The notes under the pieces are model-generated. The model worked only from the letters and a program-made list of their open reading frames with translations, was not told the DNA's origin and did no database searches. From Moduliflexus sp964602655 (GTDB lineage: Bacteria > Moduliflexota > Moduliflexia > Moduliflexales > Moduliflexaceae), in contig CAZRSF010000025.1 of assembly GCA_964602655.1 (NCBI GenBank), forward strand, positions 6,839 through 70,838: a stretch of 64,000 nucleotides of DNA, read 5' to 3'. Shown in pieces: positions 1 through 8,746 of the stretch. The translations under genes and the position numbers were made by a program. Within the stretch, counting starts at the first letter, position 1; each line of letters starts with the position of its first letter.

Positions 1-2346
1 CATCCGGCGCAATGGACGCGCAACAACATCGCCTACATGAAAAACCAGTTGAAACAGCTTGGATTCAGCTATGACTGGGATCGCGAAGTGGCGACCTGCG
101 ACCGCCTCTATTACAAATGGCAGCAATGGCTCTTTTTGAAAATTTATGAAAAAGGGCTGTTGTATAAGAAAAAATCGGTGGTGAACTGGTGCGACGAGTG
201 CAACACGTCACTGGCAAACGAACAGATCGAAGGGGATAAATGCTGGCGCGGGCATACCTCCATCGGGCAGCGCGAATTGGAGCAATGGCACATGCGCGTC
301 ACCGATTACGCCGACGAACTTTTGGCGTATTGTGATTCGCTGGAAAACGGCTGGCCGGAGCGCGTCTTGACGATGCAGCGCAACTGGATCGGCAAAAGCT
401 ACGGCACGTCGGTGCTGTTCCCATTGGCGGACGGCAGCGGCAATCTCGAAATTTTTACCACGCGGCCTGACACGCTCTTCGGCGCGACATTTATGGTCTT
501 GGCGGCGGAACATCCGATGGCGCGCAGCCTCTGCGCCGGAACGCCGCAGGAATCAGCGGTGCTGGAATTCGTCAACAAAGTCGGTTTACAGGAAAAAGCG
601 GTGCGCACGGACGACGCGACCGAAAAAGAAGGCGTCTTCACCGGCAAATACGCGATCAATCCGCTGACGAACGAACAGATTCCGATCTGGATCGCGAACT
701 TCGTCTTGATGGAATACGGCACGGGCGCGATTATGTCCGTCCCGACGCATGATCAGCGGGATTTCGACTTTGCAAAAAAATACGGTCTGCCGCTGCGTGT
801 CGTGATTCAGCCGCAAGGCGAAACGCTCTCGTCAGACGGCATGACCGCCGCGTTCGTCGAAGATGGCGTGTTGGTCAATTCCGGCGAATTCAACGGCCTG
901 CCGAACCGCGACGCCATTCAGAAAATTACTGAATTTCTCGCGCAAAAAGGGATCGGCAAAGCGACCGTGAACTATCGCCTGCGGGATTGGGGCATTTCAC
1001 GCCAACGCTACTGGGGCAACCCGATTCCGATGATTTATTGCGACGTTTGCGGCACGGTGCCTGTGCCGGAAAAAGATTTGCCGGTTATCCTGCCGGAAGA
1101 TTTCGAGTTCTCATCGCAAGCGGGCAATCCGTTGACGAAAATGCCGGAATTCCTGAACGTCCCCTGCCCGAAATGCGGCAAACCGGCGCGGCGCGAAACC
1201 GACACGATGGATACATTCGTGGATTCGTCGTGGTACTACATGCGTTACACTTGCCCGGATTACGACGGCGGGCCGCTCGAACCGGAAGCCGTCAATTACT
1301 GGATGACGGTGGATCAGTATATCGGCGGCATCGAACACGCGATTCTGCATCTGCTCTATTCGCGCTTTTTTACGAAAGTTTTGCGGGATTTGGGACTCGT
1401 GAAATTCGACGAGCCGTTCAGTAATTTGTTGACGCAGGGGATGGTGGTCGCGCCGACGTTTTACCGCGAGCTGCCCGGCGGCAGAATGCATTGGGTGAAT
1501 CAAGGCGAAATAGACATCGCCACCGACGAGCGCGGCGTTCCCATTAGCGCGACATTGAAGGCCGACGGCCTGCCAGTGCTGATCGGCGCGACGGAAAAAA
1601 TGTCGAAATCGAAGAATAACGGCGTTGATCCGCAAAGCCAAATTGATAAATTCGGCGCAGACGCGACGCGCCTGTTTATCCTCTTTGCCGCGCCGCCGGA
1701 AAAAGATTTGAATTGGAACGATCAGGCGGCGGAAGGGAGTTTCCGCTTCGTGACGAGGATATGGCGGTTGGTATATACCGTGCTGCCGAATATTCAAGGC
1801 GTACAGGTCGGGCAGATCGATCACGCCGCGCTGCCGAAAGCCGCCCGCGATTTGCGCCGCAAAACGCACGCCACGATCAAAAAAGTGACGGAAGATTTGG
1901 ACGGACGTTTCCATTTCAACACGGCGATCAGCGCCGTGATGGAACTGCTGAACGAAATCAACAGCTTCGCTCTGCCGGAATCCGGCGCTGAACGAGACCT
2001 TGCGGCGCGTGTGTTGCGGGAAGCGGTGGAAGCGATGGTCTTTCTGATGTCGCCGTTCACGCCGCATGTCTGCGAAGAATTGTGGGAAATTTTAGGGCAT
2101 ACGAAGAGCATTTTCACGGAAAAATGGATGTCGTTCGACGCCGACGCCGCGAAAGCTGAAGAAATGCTGATTGTGGTACAAATTAACGGCAAAGTCCGCA
2201 GCAAGCTGACAGTCGCAGCAGACGCCTCAGAAGAAGCAATTCGTCAGGGCGCGTTGACTGACGAGCGCGTGTTGGGTTTTATGGAAGGCAAAACGCCGCG
2301 CAAAGTCATTGTCGTGCCGGGCAAACTGGTCAATATTGTCATTTAA
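1..2346 (+). CDS. leuS: Leucyl-tRNA synthetase, 5'-truncated by the window edge
   Basis: Charges tRNA-Leu with leucine in the cytoplasm. The frame is open from base 1 (His-Pro-Ala-Gln-Trp-Thr...), so the true start and the HIGH motif lie upstream; the first internal ATG at 37 is not the start. Visible are the CP1 editing domain, with the threonine-rich TTRPDT motif near base 457 and a VPTHDQRDFDFA motif near 740, the KMSKS loop at 1597-1611, and the C-terminal anticodon-binding region ending in a typical VVPGKLVNIVI tail. The visible 781 residues fit a bacterial LeuRS of about 820-860. lptE follows after a palindromic repeat, the classical leuS-lptE-holA order of Gram-negative bacteria. Identification is secure. 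Confidence 0.97.
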   Translation, partial: HPAQWTRNNIAYMKNQLKQLGFSYDWDREVATCDRLYYKWQQWLFLKIYEKGLLYKKKSVVNWCDECNTSLANEQIEGDKCWRGHTSIGQRELEQWHMRVTDYADELLAYCDSLENGWPERVLTMQRNWIGKSYGTSVLFPLADGSGNLEIFTTRPDTLFGATFMVLAAEHPMARSLCAGTPQESAVLEFVNKVGLQEKAVRTDDATEKEGVFTGKYAINPLTNEQIPIWIANFVLMEYGTGAIMSVPTHDQRDFDFAKKYGLPLRVVIQPQGETLSSDGMTAAFVEDGVLVNSGEFNGLPNRDAIQKITEFLAQKGIGKATVNYRLRDWGISRQRYWGNPIPMIYCDVCGTVPVPEKDLPVILPEDFEFSSQAGNPLTKMPEFLNVPCPKCGKPARRETDTMDTFVDSSWYYMRYTCPDYDGGPLEPEAVNYWMTVDQYIGGIEHAILHLLYSRFFTKVLRDLGLVKFDEPFSNLLTQGMVVAPTFYRELPGGRMHWVNQGEIDIATDERGVPISATLKADGLPVLIGATEKMSKSKNNGVDPQSQIDKFGADATRLFILFAAPPEKDLNWNDQAAEGSFRFVTRIWRLVYTVLPNIQGVQVGQIDHAALPKAARDLRRKTHATIKKVTEDLDGRFHFNTAISAVMELLNEINSFALPESGAERDLAARVLREAVEAMVFLMSPFTPHVCEELWEILGHTKSIFTEKWMSFDADAAKAEEMLIVVQINGKVRSKLTVAADASEEAIRQGALTDERVLGFMEGKTPRKVIVVPGKLVNIVI

Positions 2347-2350
2347 CATG

Positions 2351-2411
2351 TGTAGAGACGCACGGCCGTGCGTCTTCTGAAAAAACAGACGCACGGCCGT
2401 GCGTCTCTACA
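2351..2411. repeat. Inverted repeat, 25-bp arms
   Basis: Arms 2351-2375 and 2387-2411 are perfect reverse complements around an 11-nt spacer. Each arm itself contains the palindrome ACGCACGGCCGTGCGT. It lies between leuS and lptE. With no T-run it looks like a dispersed intergenic palindrome rather than a terminator. Confidence 0.85.
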
Positions 2412-2428
2412 TCTTTTTAGGTTATCGA

Positions 2429-2956
2429 ATGAAACGATTATTTTATGTGTTTATGCCGCTGCTGTTTTTGATGACGGGCTGCGGCTATACGTTAGTCGGA
2501 CAGGGCAACCTTCCGGATCATATCAAGACGATTGCCATTCCGGTCTTCGAAAATACCACATTGGAAGAAGGCGTCGAGCAAACGCTGACCAGCGCGGTCG
2601 CGCAGGAATTCGCGCGTGGCGGCAAGGTGAAGCTCGTCGCGGAAGACAAAGCTGACGCCGTCGTGACAGGCAAAATCGTCTTGTACAAAAACAAAGAGGC
2701 CGTACAGTATCAAAATGTTGATGATAAGACCGAAGTCAAAACCTATAAACTGACGGTGACGATCAATGTCGAACTCAAAGACATGGTGAAGGACGTTGTG
2801 CTGTGGAAAACCGAAGGATTATCCGAAAATAAGGACTATGACGGCGGTCCGGAACTTGGCGCGACGCAAGAGAAAGACAACGAACGCGAAGCCCTGTCGG
2901 ACATCTCCAAAAAATTAGCCGGCAAGATTCGGACGCTTTCGACTGAAGGATTTTAA
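2429..2956 (+). CDS. lptE: LPS-assembly lipoprotein LptE family
   Basis: 175 residues. A lipoprotein signal peptide ends in the lipobox LMTGC with Cys18, so the protein should be lipidated and sorted to the outer membrane. There LptE plugs the LptD barrel and helps deliver LPS to the surface. The sequence after the Cys (GYTLVGQGNLPDHIKTIAIPVFEN) matches the start of the LptE family, including the conserved pattern of a mature N-terminal strand followed by IAIPxFxN. The ATG at 2429 is preferred over an upstream ATG because the signal peptide begins there. Position between leuS and holA is the conserved context and supports the call. Confidence 0.88.
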   Translation: MKRLFYVFMPLLFLMTGCGYTLVGQGNLPDHIKTIAIPVFENTTLEEGVEQTLTSAVAQEFARGGKVKLVAEDKADAVVTGKIVLYKNKEAVQYQNVDDKTEVKTYKLTVTINVELKDMVKDVVLWKTEGLSENKDYDGGPELGATQEKDNEREALSDISKKLAGKIRTLSTEGF

Positions 2957-2961
2957 TCGCG

Positions 2962-3013
2962 TTTGTATGACGAAACTTCGTTTCGTCGTCGAAACGGAGT
3001 TTCGACGTACAAA
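2962..3013. repeat. Double hairpin repeat, GTCGAAAC family
   Basis: Two adjacent hairpins, GACGAAAC-ttc-GTTTCGTC and GTCGAAAC-gga-GTTTCGAC, are enclosed by TTTGTA/TACAAA. The element ends 2 nt before the holA start codon, so it shapes that gene's leader. Relatives lie at 15761-15783, 32641-32676 and 43682-43731. Confidence 0.85.
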
Positions 3014-3015
3014 TT

Positions 3016-4029
3016 ATGGCCGGAAAAAACGATAACATCAATTATAATGAATTTGTGCGGCAGGTCGAAAAAGGGCAGATTAAGCCGCTCTATGTCTTCC
3101 AGGGGCAGGAAACCTTTTTGATTGAAGAAGCGCTTGCTCTGCTGAAAAAGACGCTCATTGCCGATTCCGCCGCTGACTTCAATTTCAACAAATTCTCTGC
3201 CGCTGACGTCAATATCGGCGATCTGCTGGATCAGGCGCAGACGATGCCGTTTCTCAGCAAATGGCGGCTGATTATTCTGACCGACGCGCACGACCTTTCT
3301 GCCAATGCTCAAAAGTCAATGCTGCCGTATCTGACGAATCCGAATATTTCCACCTGCCTCGCGCTGACGGCGACAAAATTGGACAGCCGCACCAAATTCT
3401 CGCAGGCGCTCGCCGAGCATGGCGAAATCGTGCAATTCTGGAAACTGTTCGAGCGCGACCTGCCGGGCTGGATTATCAATCGGGCAAAGCGCTACGGCTA
3501 TACGATGTCTCAGCAGACGGCGCTCTATCTGTTCGAGATTGTCGGCAATGAATTGCGGCAGTTGGACAACGAGATCAAAAAAGTGATCGCCTACACGACG
3601 ACCAAAGAGATTACGACCGCCGTCGTGCAGCAGGTGGTCGGCGACGTGCGGGAACGCGATGTGTTCGAGTTGGTGGACGCCATCGGCGCGGGCAATGTGA
3701 TCCACGCCTTGAAAATTCTGCGTCAACTCTTGATTGAAGGGGAAGAACCGCTGAAAATTTTGGCGATGATTACGCGCCAGATTCGGCTGCTCTGGAAAAC
3801 GAAGGCGTGTGTGAATGAACAGAAATCGCTCTCCGCGCAGCAACTCGCCGGGAAAATCAGCGTCGCCCCACGTTCGGCGGAAACGTTGCTGCAACAAGCG
3901 CCGCGCTTTTCGCAGCAAAAGCTCAAATCCGCACTGAAACGCCTCGGAACGGTTGATCGCGCCCTGAAAACCAGTTCGAACGATCCGAATATTTTATTGG
4001 AAGATTTGTTTATCGATCTGTGTACATAG
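3016..4029 (+). CDS. holA: DNA polymerase III subunit delta
   Basis: 337 residues, the usual HolA length. The delta subunit opens the beta clamp within the clamp-loader complex. The N-terminal segment (residues 10-40, FVRQVEKGQIKPLYVFQGQETFLIEEAL) is the typical HolA opening with a degenerate nucleotide-binding fold, followed by an AAA+ lid and a helical C-terminal domain ending in LEDLFIDLC. No clear Shine-Dalgarno precedes the ATG; a GGAG inside the upstream palindrome is about 14 nt away. The gene follows lptE as in many Gram-negative genomes, probably in one transcription unit with leuS and lptE. Confidence 0.92.
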   Translation: MAGKNDNINYNEFVRQVEKGQIKPLYVFQGQETFLIEEALALLKKTLIADSAADFNFNKFSAADVNIGDLLDQAQTMPFLSKWRLIILTDAHDLSANAQKSMLPYLTNPNISTCLALTATKLDSRTKFSQALAEHGEIVQFWKLFERDLPGWIINRAKRYGYTMSQQTALYLFEIVGNELRQLDNEIKKVIAYTTTKEITTAVVQQVVGDVRERDVFELVDAIGAGNVIHALKILRQLLIEGEEPLKILAMITRQIRLLWKTKACVNEQKSLSAQQLAGKISVAPRSAETLLQQAPRFSQQKLKSALKRLGTVDRALKTSSNDPNILLEDLFIDLCT

Positions 4030-4079
4030 GGCGAGAACACAACAAGGTAACGCACTTAAAATATTCGAAGGATTACATT

Positions 4080-4550
4080 ATGAGCAGATCATTGAAATAC
4101 GCAGAAATTTTTATTCTGCTGCTGCTTATGTTGACGCTTGCAAATTGTGAAAATGAGGAGGAACCTGTTGGTAAGTGTGTTGAGTATTTTAATATTTCAG
4201 GTTCTGCGACCATCCTCAACGTCATGCAAACAGAAGAATCTATATTACGATCTTCTGGCTTGTGTTATATGGGATATGAGGTAGTCTTCGAACTTTCAGA
4301 AGATATTGCGGGGTTGTGTTCAGAAGAACGTTCGTATTATAATCACAATATATGGTCATTCTACTTAGGAAGTGGAACGCCGCCAGGTCCAAAATATCTT
4401 GAAAAATATCATATCGCGCCTGGAGTCGTATTTCCGGTCAGATTATCTGTCCAGAAATCAGGGATAGGCCCTTGCCCGCCGTGTATTATAGATTTGATAG
4501 GGATAAACGAGTTTGATTACTTCGAATGTCACGAAAAGATTGATATTTAA
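4080..4550 (+). CDS. Small AT-rich lipoprotein, unknown function
   Basis: 156 residues, not recognised. The ATG at 4080 is preceded by AAGGA at a good distance. A lipoprotein signal peptide ends in LANC (Cys23), followed by an acidic ENEEEP stretch, so an outer-membrane or periplasmic lipoprotein is expected. The mature part has several further cysteines (about seven in all, including CPPC near residue 138), which could form disulfides in the periplasm. Base composition and codon use are clearly more AT-rich than the neighbouring holA and sppA genes, which suggests later acquisition. It ends 36 nt before a convergent tRNA gene. Confidence 0.6.
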   Translation: MSRSLKYAEIFILLLLMLTLANCENEEEPVGKCVEYFNISGSATILNVMQTEESILRSSGLCYMGYEVVFELSEDIAGLCSEERSYYNHNIWSFYLGSGTPPGPKYLEKYHIAPGVVFPVRLSVQKSGIGPCPPCIIDLIGINEFDYFECHEKIDI

Positions 4551-4585
4551 GAGGACGTTGAAAACGCAATAAAAAAGTGAAAAAA

Positions 4586-4662
4586 TGGTGGACGGGACGA
4601 GGCTCGAACTCGCGGCCTTCGGAGTGCGATTCCGACGCTCTCCCAAACTGAGCTACCCGCCC
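4586..4662 (-). tRNA. tRNA-Ala(CGC)
   Basis: 77 nt on the minus strand. The acceptor stem GGGCGGG/CCCGTCC contains the G3:U70 pair that identifies alanine tRNAs. The anticodon loop ATCGCAC gives anticodon CGC. D arm, T arm with TTCGAGC and an encoded CCA tail are all present. Confidence 0.95.
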
Positions 4663-4677
4663 ACACGCGATGATGTT

Positions 4678-4706
4678 AGTGAAAAATCTGCGCCCACTTT
4701 TGTCAA
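4678..4706 (-). promoter_or_regulatory. Promoter of tRNA-Ala(CGC)
   Basis: On the minus strand a perfect -35 TTGACA (4701-4706) is followed after 17 nt by TTCACT (4678-4683), a weak -10, just upstream of the tRNA. Confidence 0.5.
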
Positions 4707-4719
4707 GATATTTTTGATT

Positions 4720-6114
4720 TCATGCTGAAATTTCTGTCGTTTCATACACCCATTCCAAATTCAAATACCGCTGCAAACGGTCTAACAGCGTTTCGAACCG
4801 TAGCGGTTTTTCAAGAAAATCATTACTTCCGGCTTTCATGCTCTCGTCGCGTATCTGGCGCATCAGACTGGCAGACATGCCAATCACAATCGCGTGATCA
4901 AGCCCTGGAATCTGGCGGACATGCCGGATGACTTCGAATCCGTTCAGCACCGGCATACTGACATCAATCAGAATCAGTTCGGGGTGATGCTGCGCCGCTT
5001 TCGCCAATACGTCGAATCCGTCTTCCGCTTCGATAATGCCGAACCCCAATGGCAAGAGCATCTCTTTCAAGACGACCCGATTTTCATAGCGATCATCGGC
5101 AATCAGAATCTTGCGGAGATGGCCTTTGAATCCGATGATTTTCGGTTGCTCCGGGGTATCCACAATGTCGTCTTCGCTCGCAGCCTCCGGCAGCGTCAGA
5201 TCGATCCAGAACAACGAGCCTCTGCCCGGTTGACTTGTGACCTTGATGTCGCTTCCCATGAGCTCGGCCAACTGTTGGCTGAACGCTAACGCCAACCCCG
5301 ATCCTTCGAGATGGATCGCGGCTTTCTTGATTCGATGAAACGGATGAAAAATTTGCTTCAAATGCGCGGAGGGAATGCCGACGCCCGTATCTTCGATTTC
5401 GAAACGAATGCTCGGCGTGAGATGTGTGCGAGCGTCGTGAATATCATTACTGGCAGCCTGGGGCGAGGATGACGGCGCGACGCTCAGAAACGGCATGGCG
5501 CGGAACGTCACTTTGCCGCGTTCGCTGAATTTGACCGCATTATCGAGCAGGTTCAGCAGAATTTGACGGATGCGCTGTTCGTCGCCATGCACGCGTTTCG
5601 GGAGTTCTTCCGAAAACGCTGTTTCGAAAATGAGGTGCTTCTGTTCGGCTTGTAAGCGGATGACTTCCGCGATATTCCAGAGGCAGCGTCGTAAATTGAA
5701 GTCGGATTTTTCCAAGACAAGATGATGAGCTTCGATCTGAGAAAACACAACAATATCAGCCAGCGTTGTAAGCAATTGTTCGCTATGCCTGTGAATGACG
5801 TCAATCGCCTTGCGCTGCTTTTGCGATAGCCGGTCTTTCCCGATAATTTGGGTATAGCCGAGGATCACATTGAGATGGGTTCGGAGTTCCTGGCTCATGG
5901 CCGACAGAAAGTCGCTGCGCGTTTGGCGTTCGGTTTCCACGTCTTGCCTTACGCGCAAAAGCTCTGTTCTTTGGCGTTCTTCTTCCTGGCGGCAGATGTG
6001 TAATTGGGCGCGCAATTCTTGATTGCGAGCGTTGAGGTTGCGGTGATGCTGCCACAAAACATACGCGCACGCAAGCGCGCCGCCGCAGAGAAGGAGCAAC
6101 CAAAGTATCATCAT
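4720..6114 (-). CDS. Membrane-anchored hybrid histidine kinase with altered H-box
   Basis: 464 residues. The ATG at 6114 has GGGAG upstream; a longer frame would overlap sppA. One N-terminal membrane helix (about 3-22) is followed by a coiled coil (30-65), a HisKA-type helix, a HATPase domain (N-box QILLNLLDNAVKF, G1 DTGVGIP, G2 GSGLALA) and a C-terminal receiver with Asp384 as phosphoacceptor plus the conserved acidic pair and Lys. In the H-box the sequence is SQELRTHLN where active kinases have SHELRTPLN: position 75 is Gln and a His sits five residues later at 80. It therefore may lack autokinase activity and act as a phosphatase, ATP-dependent switch or pseudokinase. It lies 19 nt behind sppA in one operon, suggesting an envelope-stress link. 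Confidence 0.85.
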   Translation of the reverse strand: MMILWLLLLCGGALACAYVLWQHHRNLNARNQELRAQLHICRQEEERQRTELLRVRQDVETERQTRSDFLSAMSQELRTHLNVILGYTQIIGKDRLSQKQRKAIDVIHRHSEQLLTTLADIVVFSQIEAHHLVLEKSDFNLRRCLWNIAEVIRLQAEQKHLIFETAFSEELPKRVHGDEQRIRQILLNLLDNAVKFSERGKVTFRAMPFLSVAPSSSPQAASNDIHDARTHLTPSIRFEIEDTGVGIPSAHLKQIFHPFHRIKKAAIHLEGSGLALAFSQQLAELMGSDIKVTSQPGRGSLFWIDLTLPEAASEDDIVDTPEQPKIIGFKGHLRKILIADDRYENRVVLKEMLLPLGFGIIEAEDGFDVLAKAAQHHPELILIDVSMPVLNGFEVIRHVRQIPGLDHAIVIGMSASLMRQIRDESMKAGSNDFLEKPLRFETLLDRLQRYLNLEWVYETTEISA

Positions 6115-6133
6115 AACGACTCCCGATAAACTG

Positions 6134-8020
6134 TTATTGTTCGGATGATCGAATTCGAAACGGAAGCAAGGCGAGTTCTCGTTCCTCGGCAAGCCGTTCG
6201 ATCAGGCGCAATTCCTCTTGCGCGCCGATAAGCTCCTCTGGCACGTTCGCGGCGATTTGCGTATTCATAAAGCGTTGCCACAATAAACGCCAGGGGTTTT
6301 CCAATTCAGGATATTCGACGAGTTGCACCCCATCCTCTCCTGGAATATTCAATTGCGTTTTCATCGCGGCGATCACTTCGTCGAATCCGCCCAGTTCGTC
6401 CACCAAGCCGTTTTCAAGCGCTTGTCGCCCTGTCCAGACGCGCCCCTGCGCGATTGTGTCGGCGGCTTCGACCGTGAGATGGCGACCTTTCGCCACGCCT
6501 TCGACAAAATAATCGTAGAACTGCCGGAGAAAATGCTCCATGCGTTGTGATTCTTCTGGGGTGCGAGGCCGCGAAGTTGAAAAAATGCCGGAATTTTTAC
6601 CGCGTTCGAGGATTTCCACGTTGATGCCGAGCCATTCGTGCAGACGTTGAAAATGATAAAACGTGCTATAAATGCCGATAGAGCCGGTAATGGTCAGCGG
6701 ATAGGCGAAAATTTTATCCGCAGGCGCGGAAATCATATACCCGCCGGACGCGGCGAGGTCGGACATCGAAATCATGACCGGCTTCTTTTCTTTGAGTTTT
6801 TCAATGGCATGGCGAATCTCGTCAGACGCCGATGCGCCGCCGCCGCCACTGTCAAGCCGGATGATGACGCCTTTGATCTCTTTGTCTTTTCTGACTTTTT
6901 CAAGAAGTTCGGTCAACGATTCCGCGCCGATCACCGGGGATTGTGCGCCAATCGGAGAACTTTTCCCGGAAAGAATGACGCCGCTGGCGTAAATAATGGC
7001 GATTTTTTCCCCAGTGTCATATAAATCGGACGCCTTCACCTTGACCCGCGCATACTGGGAATTATTGACTGTCGGAAGTTCCGGTTCTTCTTCCTCTTCG
7101 TTGTCTTCATCCTTTTCGGCTGACGCAGACTCCTCTGCCGAATCCGCTGTTTCGGGCTTGATTAAGCCTAATTCGATTTTCAGGGCGCGCTCGAAGTCTT
7201 TTCCGTATGCTAATTCATCCACCATGCCGAACTCAAGCGCGTCTTTGGCGGAAAAGAAGCCGTTGTCAACCCAGCCTTTGACGGTATCTGGCGAGACGTG
7301 GCGGTTAGCGGCAACCTGTTCGACAAAATATTCGTACCGTGCGTCAAGCAGGACGTTGGATACTTCGCGATGCGCTTCCGACATTTGCTCCAACATTTCG
7401 GGCTGAGGGCCGGTTTTGTATTTGCCGATATACATGTGTTCCGGCGTGATGCCGATTTTATCGAGCAATTTGCGATAAAACGGCATCTCCATGCGAAAGG
7501 CGGATAAGTACATATCGCCGGAAGGAGACATGTAAATTTTATCCCCCAGGCTGGCAAAGAGATAACTGCCGGGATACGCCGAATCCATGTACACGAAAAT
7601 TTTCTTACCCGCCGCTTTGAATTTGACGAGTTCTTCGCGAATCTCGCTCGATGTGCCATAGCTCATGCCGTAGCCCTCCAACCGCAGCGCAATGCCGATG
7701 ATACGCGGGTCGTTCGTGGCTTTGCGGAGATTGTTGAGCATCCCGCGCAAGGTTTGCACATCTTCGCCGAGGATATGCTGCGACGCGGCATTGAACGCCG
7801 GGCCTTCGAGAATCGCTCCTTTCAGCGTGATCGAAAGCAGCGAATCGGCTTTGACCTTTGGCGCGCGGTTCAATTCTCGATAAAACCATCCGGCGGCAAG
7901 AAGGGAACTGAGAAACAACGCCAGCCAGATGCCGAGGAAAATGTGACGACATACTTTGAATATCTGTTTGATCCATCTCCAAAACGACATGCGAAGCCGA
8001 GTTCTGCGGAATGACGACAT
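6134..8020 (-). CDS. sppA: Signal peptide peptidase SppA, 67K (long) type
   Basis: 628 residues, the long two-domain SppA. This inner-membrane serine protease degrades leftover signal peptides from the periplasmic side. An N-terminal membrane anchor lies at about 25-45. The two S49 domains are separated by a very acidic linker near residue 300-320 (EKDEDNEEEEEPE). The Ser/Lys dyad is visible: Lys202 in GKYKTG in the first domain and Ser425 in LAASGGY in the second. A strong Shine-Dalgarno (AGAAAGGAG) precedes the ATG. The histidine kinase gene follows closely on the same strand. Confidence 0.95.
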   Translation of the reverse strand: MSSFRRTRLRMSFWRWIKQIFKVCRHIFLGIWLALFLSSLLAAGWFYRELNRAPKVKADSLLSITLKGAILEGPAFNAASQHILGEDVQTLRGMLNNLRKATNDPRIIGIALRLEGYGMSYGTSSEIREELVKFKAAGKKIFVYMDSAYPGSYLFASLGDKIYMSPSGDMYLSAFRMEMPFYRKLLDKIGITPEHMYIGKYKTGPQPEMLEQMSEAHREVSNVLLDARYEYFVEQVAANRHVSPDTVKGWVDNGFFSAKDALEFGMVDELAYGKDFERALKIELGLIKPETADSAEESASAEKDEDNEEEEEPELPTVNNSQYARVKVKASDLYDTGEKIAIIYASGVILSGKSSPIGAQSPVIGAESLTELLEKVRKDKEIKGVIIRLDSGGGGASASDEIRHAIEKLKEKKPVMISMSDLAASGGYMISAPADKIFAYPLTITGSIGIYSTFYHFQRLHEWLGINVEILERGKNSGIFSTSRPRTPEESQRMEHFLRQFYDYFVEGVAKGRHLTVEAADTIAQGRVWTGRQALENGLVDELGGFDEVIAAMKTQLNIPGEDGVQLVEYPELENPWRLLWQRFMNTQIAANVPEELIGAQEELRLIERLAEERELALLPFRIRSSEQ

Positions 8021-8068
8021 GGTGTTCTCCTTTCTGATAGGTTGCTGATGGCATCTATTACTTTTCGG

Positions 8069-8097
8069 CAGATAACATGGCAGGAAATTTCTGTCAA
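8069..8097 (-). promoter_or_regulatory. Promoter of sppA operon
   Basis: Minus-strand TTGACA (8092-8097), 17-nt spacer, TATCTG (8069-8074), about 50 nt upstream of the sppA start. Confidence 0.5.
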
Positions 8098-8364
8098 ATA
8101 GTTCCTGTCTCCGTTTATCAATTCGACCTGTTTCGTTGTAAAAAAGACGTATTCGACTGCTCGGAATTTTCTGCGAGTGACAAAATTAGGACAATATTCG
8201 AAATAGAGTGACGATTTACGTCAATTAGCTGTGACGTTTTCTGTTCGAATGATGAGGTAAATAAAGGTAAATTGTCAACCTTTTTTCCTCGCGCCGTTCA
8301 TAATACCCGGAATCTCGGCAATAGGCCGTTTCACGCCATGATTGCGAGTGGAATGCTTTTATTC
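8098..8364. other. Intergenic stretch without recognised gene
   Basis: Between the divergent sppA promoter and the sigma54-type site. Short open frames here lack Shine-Dalgarno sequences and family resemblance. TGACGTAA- and TGACGTTT-like half sites near 8210-8245 might be regulator binding sites, but I cannot support a specific one. Confidence 0.4.
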
Positions 8365-8380
8365 TGGCATAGATTTTGCT
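8365..8380 (+). promoter_or_regulatory. Sigma54-type -24/-12 promoter
   Basis: TGGCATAGATTTTGCT has the GG of the -24 element (8366-8367) and the GC of the -12 element (8378-8379) separated by exactly 10 nt, as required for RpoN. Predicted transcription start is near 8391, 44 nt upstream of the PEP-CTERM gene. The same TGGCATA-to-GC layout occurs at 48726-48741 before the other PEP-CTERM gene. Confidence 0.68.
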
Positions 8381-8434
8381 TAAAATGAGGTAGTATTTCC
8401 TCAAAAATAACAACATTCATTCGGAGCGTGCGGT

Positions 8435-8662
8435 ATGAGAAACAGAGCATGTTATTACTGGCAACGGATCGGAATCTTTCTGATTGCTGGCATACTCTGC
8501 CCGTTCGCCGCTTTTGCTGCTGCCGAAGAATCGTTCCCGCTTCCTGAGCCTGAGCAAGTGATCTATGTGCCGGAGCCGTCGGGCGTCCTGCTGTTCGGCA
8601 TGGGGCTGCTCGGCATTTTCTGCGTGCTGCTCAACGAACGCCGCAGATTGGGAAAGAAATAG
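8435..8662 (+). CDS. Minimal PEP-CTERM sorting-domain protein
   Basis: 75 residues. An N-terminal signal peptide (about 1-28, ending PFAAFAAA) is followed by only some 20 residues of mature sequence rich in Glu and Pro (EESFPLPEPEQVIY). Then comes a PEP-CTERM signal: VPEP at about 46-49, a hydrophobic helix, and the basic tail NERRRLGKK. Such tails are processed by exosortase (EpsH/XrtA family), usually in extracellular polysaccharide-producing bacteria. GGAG precedes the ATG. With almost no mature domain it may be a short surface peptide or a signal/decoy substrate. A sigma54-type promoter lies upstream. waaA follows after a separate promoter-like sequence. Confidence 0.8.
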   Translation: MRNRACYYWQRIGIFLIAGILCPFAAFAAAEESFPLPEPEQVIYVPEPSGVLLFGMGLLGIFCVLLNERRRLGKK

Positions 8663-8707
8663 GGCGTCTGTTCCGCGATTCCTCGCCAAAGAAAATTTAT
8701 TTCTCCC

Positions 8708-8737
8708 TTGACACCGTTTCTTCCTCTGAAATACAGG
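8708..8737 (+). promoter_or_regulatory. Promoter of waaA, possibly leaderless
   Basis: TTGACA (8708-8713) and a weak TACAGG (8732-8737) end 9 nt before ATG 8747, so transcription would start at or just before the start codon. The TTG of this box is also the first codon of a spuriously longer frame. Confidence 0.4.
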
Positions 8738-8746
8738 CCGCTCATT

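Noticed and set aside
1111..2067. Long antisense open frame (318 codons) inside leuS
   Set aside because: Arg/His-rich composition without family resemblance; it mirrors the codon bias of the well-supported leuS frame.
2351..2411. CRISPR-like repeat pair
   Set aside because: Only one inverted pair with no spacer series; no cas genes in the window.
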